Assembly (NCBI GenBank): GCA_964036045.1
Contig: OZ038381.1
Coordinates: forward strand, 161,700,283-161,764,282
From: Eutreptiella sp. 'Long Island Sound 2002'
Taxonomy: Eukaryota; Euglenozoa; Euglenophyceae; Eutreptiales; Eutreptiaceae
Length of the DNA stretch: 64,000 bases
Direction of reading: 5' to 3'
Shown here in pieces: positions 57,901 to 64,000 of the stretch. The first letter of the stretch is position 1. The number at the start of each line of letters is the position of its first letter. The position numbers were made by a program, and so were the translations under genes. Below the pieces are notes generated by a model. It ran no database searches, was not told where the DNA came from, and saw nothing but the letters and a program-made list of their open reading frames with translations.

Positions 57901-58213
57901 TGGGCAGTGGAACTCCTGCAATGCACTACCTCACTGCCCTGGGGCAGTGGGCAGTGGAACTCTTGCAATGCACTGCCTCACTGCCTGGGTGCAGCGGACA
58001 GTGCAACCTCTGCAATGCACTGCCTCACTGCCCTGGGTCAGTGGGCAGTGCAACTCCTGCAATACACTGCCGCACCGCCTGGGGGCAGTGGGCAGTGCAA
58101 CTCCTGCAATGCACTGCCTCACTGCCTGGGGGCAGTGGGCAGTGCAACTCCAACTCCTGCAATGCACTGCCTCACTGCCTGGGGGCAGTGGGCAGTGCAA
58201 CTCCCGCAATGCA
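54960..58213 (-). repeat. 47-bp satellite, long array with hairpin potential
   Basis: About 68 units. The plus strand reads GGGGGCAGTGGGCAGTG(C/G)A, ACTCCTGCAATGCACTGCC and TCACTGCCT. Each unit contains CACTGCC-T-CACTGCC followed, after a TGGG loop, by GGCAGTG-G-GCAGTG, so each can fold into a stem of about 13-14 bp. 47 is not divisible by three, so frames rotate, and since no unit frame carries a stop, frames of 300-1000 codons appear on the plus strand by chance. Confidence 0.95.
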
Positions 58214-59620
58214 GAACCGGGCGCACCGGCCTGGGGGGACGGGGAGTCCAGCCCAGGGGGTGTTCGGAGTCTCCTGCCAGGCCAATGGGGGGCCATCTTC
58301 TTCAGAGAACCGGGCGCACCGGCCCGGGGGGGACGGGGAGTCCTGCCCAGGGGGTGTTCGGAGTCTCCTGCAAGGCCAGTGGGGGGCCATCTTCTTTAGA
58401 GAACCGGGCGCACCGGCCCGGGGGGGACGGGGAGTCCTGCCCTGGGGGTGTTCGGAGCCTCCTGCCAGGGCCAATGGGGGGCCATCTTCTTCAGAGAACC
58501 GGGCGCACCGGCCTGGGGGGGACGGGGAGTCCTGCCCAGGGGGTGTTCGGAGTCTCCTGCAAGGCCAGTGGGGGGCCATCTTCTTTAGAGAACCGGGCGC
58601 ACCGGCCCGGGGGGGACGGGGAGTCCTGCCCAGGGGGTGTTCGGAGCCTCCTGCCAGGCCAATGGGGGGCCATCTTCTTCAGAGAACCGGGCGCACCGGC
58701 CCGGGGGGGACGGGGAGTCCTGCCCAGGGGGTGTTCGGAGTCTCCTGCCAGGCCAATGGGGGGCCATCTTCTTCAGAGAACCGGGCGCACCGGCCCGGGG
58801 GGGACGGGGAGTCCTGCCCAGGGGGTGTTCGGAGCCTCCTGCCAGGGCCAATGGGGGGCCATCTTCTTCAGAGAACCGGGCGCACCGGCCTGGGGGGGAC
58901 GGGGAGTCGTGCCCAGGGGGTGTTCGGAGTCTCCTGCAAGGCTAGTGGGGGGCCATCTTCTTCAGAGAACCGGGCGCACCGGCCCGGGGGGGACGGGGAG
59001 TCCTGCCCAGGGGGTGTTCGGAGTCTCCTACCAGGCCAATGGGGGGCCATCTTCTTCAGAGAACCGGGCGCACCGGCCCGGGGGGGACGGGGAGTCTTGC
59101 CCAGGGGGTGTTCGGAGTCTCCTGCAAGGCCAGTGGGGGGCCATCTTCCTCAGAGAACCGGGCGCACCGGCCCGGGGGGGACGGGGAGTCCTGCCCAGGG
59201 GGTGTTCGGAGTCTCCTGCCAGGCCAATGGGGGGCCATCTTCTTCAGAGGACCGGGCGCACCGGCCCGGGGGGGACGGGGAGTCCTGCCCAGGGGGTGTT
59301 CGGAGTCTCCTGCCAGGCCAATGGGGGGCCATCTTCTTCAGAGAACCGGGCGCACCGGCCCGGGGGGGACGGGGAGTCCTGCCCAGGGGGTGTTCGGAGC
59401 CTCCTGCCAGGGCCAATGGGGGGCCATCTTCTTCAGAGAACCGGGCGCACCGGCCTGGGGGGGACGGGGAGTCCTGCCCAGGGGGTGTTCGGAGCCTCCT
59501 GCAAGGCCAGTGGGGGGCCAGTATCTTCGGAGAACCGGGCGCACCGGCCTGGGGGGGACGGGGAGCCCAGCCCAGGGGGTGTTCGGAGCCTCCGGCAGGA
59601 CCCGTGGGTACTCCCTCCTA
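58214..59620 (-). repeat. 94-bp satellite, long array
   Basis: Fifteen units of exactly 94 bp, differing at a few positions (CAAGGCC/CAGGCC, TTCTTCAG/TTCTTTAG). Plus strand: AGAACCGGGCGCACCGGCC, GGACGGGGAGTCCTGCCC, GGGTGTTCGGAG and GGGGGGCCATCTTCTTC. The array joins the 47-bp array at GCAATGCAG|AACCGGG. 94 is twice 47, and both units share CTCCTGCAA(T/G)GC. Confidence 0.95.
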
Positions 59621-60679
59621 CCTCTTAGCAGCAGCAGGCAAGTAAGCAGGCAGTACCGGGGGTCATAACCCCGGGGTAACAGTATCTGGGACTCAACGTG
59701 AGTCCTCTTAACCCGGAACAACCCCAAACACCGCCGGGGCTTAACTCCCGAACGTAACGGTGTTTGGGGCCCCCGTGGGCCTTATGAGCCCACGGAGTGT
59801 ACGGAGGCGTGGCTACCAGCACTTAAAGTCTGGCCTGCCATACCCATTTCTGGGCTCGCCTCAGTACGGCCGGTCGGGTCCGACTCTGGGGGCTGCGCAC
59901 TAAACCGGCACCGGGAGAGGGCCGTTTTACCCGGTTAAGCATTACTTATGGCAGTAGGCACTAATTATTACATTAGGGTTGTACTCAGCGCATTTGTTTA
60001 CCCCGCAGACATGCCCCTCCAGTGGTGCGCTCACCTTTGGGGCTGCCTTTGGGGGATCGGGGGCTGTTACCCCTCCCGGACGCCCTCCCTGGTGTTGGCG
60101 CCGGGGTGGTGGCCGGGGGGCCTTATACCGTACCTCAAAGGATGCTGGATACCAAATACCGGGGCGTCCAGCCGGACGGGGACAGGGGCGGATCCTTGAG
60201 CAACGGCGTGGGGGCATTCACCCCTTGTTTTATGTCTACCACCTCGTTCCTGTTTAAACCACCGGCCGTTGGGCCACAGAGCGGACAAGGGCAGCGTGGC
60301 CTCGAACCGCCATCACCAGCGGGGCCACACTGCCCTTCCGGCATTGTCCTGCCGGCTGCACTCAGGCAGGCTTGGTAAGGCGGGTCTTGCAGGGCGGGGG
60401 GTCGTTTGTGAGGCCCCCCGCGCATGTCTGGGCCACAGGCCTTCCAGGCTCTGCGGTGCCGCTCCGCTCTCTCAGCCTCCCGTAGTCCCTCTAAATCTCA
60501 CACCCACTCACACACCCTGCATACCCCTGTTGGCCCTGCTGCGCCACTGAAGCCCGTGCATGGGGGCCTCCTCGGTGTGGCTGATACCCTCACGCGGCCG
60601 GCCGCCGATGCGGGGCCCTGGGGGCGCGCCGCTCGGGCGCTGCCAGCCTGCAAGGGGAGTAGGGCTAGGGAGGGTTTTG
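59621..60679. other. Internal segment of composite copy 2
   Basis: No recognisable gene. A small inverted repeat (GTCATAACCCCGGGG) lies near 59660 and a CGGTGTTTGGGGCCCCCGTG block near 59757. The minus strand has a short CPLCGPTAGGL stretch near 60290. Confidence 0.35.
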
Positions 60680-61067
60680 GGATGGGTGAGGCAGCAGGGG
60701 GCGAGGAGAGGAGGCAGCACAGGGGCGGCCGTCGGGGCGCGCGGAGGGGCGGCCGTGGGGGGGCTGGGGCAGGAGCGCGGGGGGGGCGCATGTCTGGGCT
60801 GCGGTGCGGGCCCTGTACGTGGGCGGGCGTGTAGGGGAAGAGAGGAGGGGGAGGCTTGGTCAGCCGTCCTCTACTGGGGGTCGCTGACCGTTCCCAGGGC
60901 CGAGGCGGCCGGTACTAGGGGCCTCGGGGTCCCTGGGGATGGTGCTTGGCACTGGGACGTGCGCGCACCCGACAATTAGTACACCGCCTATTGGCAGTGC
61001 CCGGGCCCTGTCGTCCGGGGCTTCGCACCCGGCACCCAGCCCGTGGGTAGAGCTGGGGAGTACTCAG

Positions 61068-61138
61068 GGTGTGGTGTGGTGTGGTGTGGTGTGGTCGGGT
61101 GTGGTGTGGTGTGGTGTGGTGCGGTGCGGTGCGGTGTG
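61068..61138 (-). repeat. (CCACA)n satellite, minus orientation
   Basis: About 14 GGTGT units with CGGGT and GCGGT variants, between the composite copy 2 5' end and the next tail. Confidence 0.9.
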
Positions 61139-61345
61139 CCGAAGGCGCTGTTTTCAAAAGGCAATGGCCGGGATGTCTACCCACGGGTAAAGGTAAACGG
61201 GAGGGCTGTGTGTGTTGCGCGCGCGCTGTGTGTTGTGTGTGTCCGCTGGTCCTCGCTGCTCTGTGGTGCAGTGTGGTGTGCCAAAGGCGCTGTTACCAGA
61301 AGGCAAAGGCCGGGAGGTCTTGCTTACGGGAATAGCAAAATGGGC
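61139..61345 (-). repeat. Two successive shared 3' tails
   Basis: Tail one: GTGCCGAAGGCGCTGTTTTC to about 61235. Tail two: GTGCCAAAGGCGCTGTTACC (61278) to GGGAGGTCTTGCTTACGGG (about 61330), separated by a short GGTGCAGTGTGGTGT remnant. This indicates nested or serial insertions. Confidence 0.8.
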
Positions 61346-61559
61346 AGGGGTGTGTGTGTGTGCGAGCGCTTTATGTAGGGGGCCTTTCGCACTTACGCAA
61401 CAGCCAGGTTCGCCCCAGCATCCGGCGGTCTCTGTTCAGGGCTGCTCTGGGGACTCCCTGCCACTCCGCTTGCTGGTGCCGTTGCCGCTCCCGTAAGGCC
61501 CACACCATGGCACCCCCGGGTCGGGGCCTTGCACAATGTTTGAGTACCTTGTGGCTGCA

Positions 61560-63567
61560 GGCGGTGGTACTCTTGCATTTCACTGCCGCACTGCCCTGGA
61601 GCAGTGGGCAGTGGATCTCGTGCCGCTTGCTACCCCATTGCCTCGGGGTAGCGAGCCATGGACCTCCTGCTTCTCACTACCACACTGCCAGGGGGCAGTG
61701 GGCAGTGGGACTCCTGCACGTACACTGCTGCATTGCCTTGGGGCTTAGGGGTAGCGGGTAGTGGATCTACAGCTGCCTGGCGCTTCACTGTCTCGGAGCT
61801 GCGGGTGGTGGACCTCCTGCTGCACACCGCCTCATTGCCCGGGGGAAGTGGGCAGTGGGACTCTTGCACTTACTGCCGCACTGCGTTGTGGCAGCAGATG
61901 GTGGATCCCCTGCTGCTTGCTGCCTCACTACCTCTGGGTAGCGGGCAGTGGATCTCCTACGGAACACTGCCTCACTGCCTGGGGGAAGTGAAGAGTGGGC
62001 AGTGGAGCTCCTCCAATGCACCGCTGCACTGCCTCGGGGCAATGGGCATTGGAACGGATGCAAGACACCGCTGCACTGCCCGGGGGTAGTGGGTAGCGGA
62101 ACTTGTGATGCACACTGCCACACTGCCTAGGCAGCGGGCAGTGGAATTCCTGCAATACACCGCCGCAGTGCCTGGGGGCAGCGGACAGTCAAACTCCTGT
62201 GGAACACAGCCACTTTGCCTGGGGGCAATGGGCAGTGGAACTCCTTAAACACACTGCCGCACCGCCTTGGGGCAGTGGGCAGTGGAGCTCCTGCTGCACA
62301 CTGCAACACTGCTTGGGGGCAGTGGGTAGCGGAGCACTGGCATTACACAGCCGCACTACCACAGGGCAGTGGGCAATGGAACTCCTGCAATACACCGCCA
62401 CACTGCCTTGGGGCAGTGGGCGATGGAACTCCTGCGGCACACTGCCACACTGCCCGGGGGCAGTGGGCGGTGGGACTCCTTCGTTACACTGCCGCACTAC
62501 TGGGGGGCACTGGACAGTGGAATTCTTGCAACACACCGCCGCATTGCCTAGGGGCATTGGGCAGTGGAACTCCTGCGGTACACTGCCTTACTGCCAGGGG
62601 GCAGTGGGCAGTAGAACTCATGCAATACACAGCCGCACTGCCTAGGGGCAGTGGGCTGTGGAACTCTTGCGGCACCCACAGTGCCTTGGGGCAATGGGCA
62701 GTGGGACTCCTGCAATACACCACCGCACTGCCCGGGGGCAATGGGCAGTGGAGCTCCTGCAGCACACCGCACTGACTGCCTAGGGGCAGTGGGCAGTGGA
62801 ACTCGTGTAATACTCCGCCGCCCTGCCTGTAGGCAGTGGGCAGTGGAAAACCTGCTGCACACTGCCACACTGCCTCCGGGCAGTGGGCAGTGGAGCCCTG
62901 GCATTACACAGCCGCACTGCAGGGGGTAGTGAGCAATGGAACTTTTGCAATACACCGCCACACTGCCTGGGGGCGGTGGGCAGTGGAAAGTTTGCAATAC
63001 ACCGCTGCATTGCCCGGGGGCAGTGGGCTGTGGAACTCTTGCGGCACATTGCCTCACTGCTAGGGGGCAACAAGTAGTGGAACTCCTGCGGCACACTGCC
63101 ACACTGCCTGGGGGCATTGGGCAGTGGGACTCCTGCATTACACCGCCGCACTGCCTCGCCGCACTTGTTTGGGGGCAGTGGGCAGTGGAGCTCCTACAAT
63201 ACACTGCCGCACTACCTCGGGGCAGCGGGCAGTGGGTCTCCTGCAGCACAGTGCCACTCTGCTTGGGGGCAGTGGGCAGTGGAACTCCTACAATACACCG
63301 CGACACTGCCTCGGGGCAGTGGGCAGTGGAACTCCTGTGGGACACTGCCTCACTGCCTGGGGGCACTTGGCAGTGGAACTTCTGCCACACACCGCCGCAC
63401 TGCCTACTGCCTGGGGGTAGTGGGCAGTGGAACTCCTGCATTACACCGCTGCACGGGGGCAGTGGGCAGTGGAACTCCTGAATTACACTGCCGCAAAGCC
63501 TGGGGACAGTGGGCATGTCTAGGTGCTCTTGCAGTAGACTGCCGCACTGCCTGGGGCAGTGGGCAGT
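61560..63567 (-). repeat. 47-bp satellite, diverged array
   Basis: About 42 units on the theme GGGGGCAGTGGGCAGTGGAA, CTCCTGCAATACACCGCC and GCACTGCC. More substitutions and indels than the 54960-58213 array, but the inverted CACTGCC/GGCAGTG blocks persist in most units. Confidence 0.9.
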
Positions 63568-63592
63568 GGTGTGGTGTGGTGTGGTGTGGTGT
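63568..63592 (-). repeat. (CCACA)n satellite remnant
   Basis: Five GGTGT pentamers at the outer edge of the third satellite-bearing element. Confidence 0.85.
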
Positions 63593-64000
63593 CCTATGTT
63601 AGCAGTGGCCTTCACCCATGAGGGTGCCCCGGGGGCCCCCCAGGGTGCTGGTCTTGCCTAAGAGGGACCATGGGCTTCACGTATAGCGCACCTCGTCAGG
63701 ATGGCAACACTGATACAAACCAACCTTAGCCGCCAATGGGAATAAGGAAGGCAGGGCCCCTTCCCCAGATCCACAACTGGCAACCTTGGGGTGGGGAACA
63801 AAGGATGCCAACTGAAGATCAAGCCAGGAGGTGACAATCGGGGTGTCCGCATCTGGCCACCCGGCTTTAGGCAGGCCATAGAAGGGCTCCCTTCAAGGAC
63901 CCGGTCGTTGGGGTGGTGTGGGACAACCTCGACCAGCGAAGAACCTGGGCACTAGGTTCAGTGCCAGCACCAAAGATTGAAAATGGGGGTGGGGGGGGAC
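63593..64000. other. No gene supported
   Basis: Mixed sequence ending in a G-rich run. It is upstream of the serpin exons on the minus strand and could hold its first exon; a 73-codon minus frame (63879-63658) has no recognisable feature. Confidence 0.3.

Larger units (their letters stand above)
54633..61067 (-). mobile_element. Composite satellite-bearing element, copy 2 (inverted, expanded)
   Basis: Reverse-complement counterpart of 29664-33996. Its 5' end at 61067 is CTGAGTACTCCCCAGCTC. The homologous 5' segment runs to about 60680 (shared GAGGACGGCTG, CAAGCCTCCCCCTCC-like and CTGCCCCAGCCCCCCC-like blocks), followed by unmatched 60680-59620, the 94-bp array, the 47-bp array, the 54960-54750 segment and the LINE-type tail. 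The 12-bp array of copy 1 is absent, and the 47-bp array is seven times longer. It lies in sense orientation upstream of the serpin helix A exon. Confidence 0.6.
61272..63592 (-). mobile_element. Third satellite-bearing element (partial)
   Basis: From (TGTGG)n at 63592-63568 down through a diverged 47-bp array (63567-61560) and a 61560-61345 segment to the second tail. It lacks the 94-bp and 12-bp arrays. The array is more diverged than copy 2, so it is probably older. Confidence 0.5.

Noticed and set aside
54960-59620. CRISPR-like array
   Set aside because: Units are contiguous tandem repeats without unique spacers, and the surroundings are eukaryotic.
56442-59645. Open frame of 1067 codons, and several others of 300-750 codons, across 55-59.6 kb
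   Set aside because: They run through 47- and 94-bp satellite units that contain no stop in several frames, change repeat type mid-frame and overlap one another in different frames. No unique protein segment is present.
29664-61067. Simple inverted segmental duplication as the sole explanation
   Set aside because: Not excluded, but homology stops at CCACA borders on both sides and at the shared tail, which fits element boundaries better than random breakpoints.

Overview
The window looks like nuclear DNA of a eukaryote with a large, intron-rich, repeat-dominated genome. It has GT-AG introns up to 22 kb long, APE-type non-LTR retrotransposons, hAT-like and other DNA-transposon remnants, several kilobases of tandem satellites, dinucleotide microsatellites and dozens of poly(G)/poly(C) tracts. 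I see no operons, tRNA or rRNA genes. The lineage cannot be fixed from sequence alone. A green-lineage alga or another large-genome protist would fit, but this is inference.

Only two host genes can be defended. At 460-2010 (minus) is a Pro/Gly/Tyr-rich protein with XYPPX-type repeats. From 54418 down to 16759 (minus) runs a serpin gene whose six recognisable exons are collinear, have GT-AG borders and join in perfect phase to give 408 residues. They cover helix A through the reactive-centre loop to the C-terminus. Its introns measure 2.7, 1.2, 7.1, 21.9 and 3.5 kb and hold most of the mobile DNA in the window. The first coding exon was not found.

2-16 kb: AT-richer sequence with dispersed repeats, a broken hAT-like transposase (6.2-7.4 kb, minus), Cys-rich fragments and degenerate minisatellites. 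16.8-20.7 kb: last two serpin exons, separated by a large imperfect palindrome (18.0-19.2 kb). 21.8-22.5 kb: DNA-transposon relic with a helix-turn-helix segment. 22.5-35.5 kb: a head-to-tail chain of retroelements, each starting at a (CCACA)n tract and ending in a shared 3' tail followed by (CCACA)n. In order these are LINE A (ORF1 with RRM; ORF2 with APE endonuclease, reverse transcriptase and zinc knuckle), a composite element made largely of 12-, 94- and 47-bp tandem arrays, and the internally deleted LINE B. 36-38 kb and 43.3-47.5 kb: two related minus-strand mobile-element-like regions encoding Cys/His-rich proteins, the second with a Ulp1/C48-type protease motif. 39.2-42.5 kb: a 24-bp satellite. 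54.4-63.6 kb: the composite retroelement again, in reverse orientation and with greatly expanded 94- and 47-bp arrays.

The most interesting pattern is the partnership between the LINE, the (CCACA)n satellite and the composite elements. LINE and composite elements share one 3' tail, all abut the same pentanucleotide at both ends, and the composite carries dozens of 47-bp units that can each fold into a strong hairpin. This suggests a microsatellite-targeting LINE that also mobilises large satellite-bearing non-autonomous partners.
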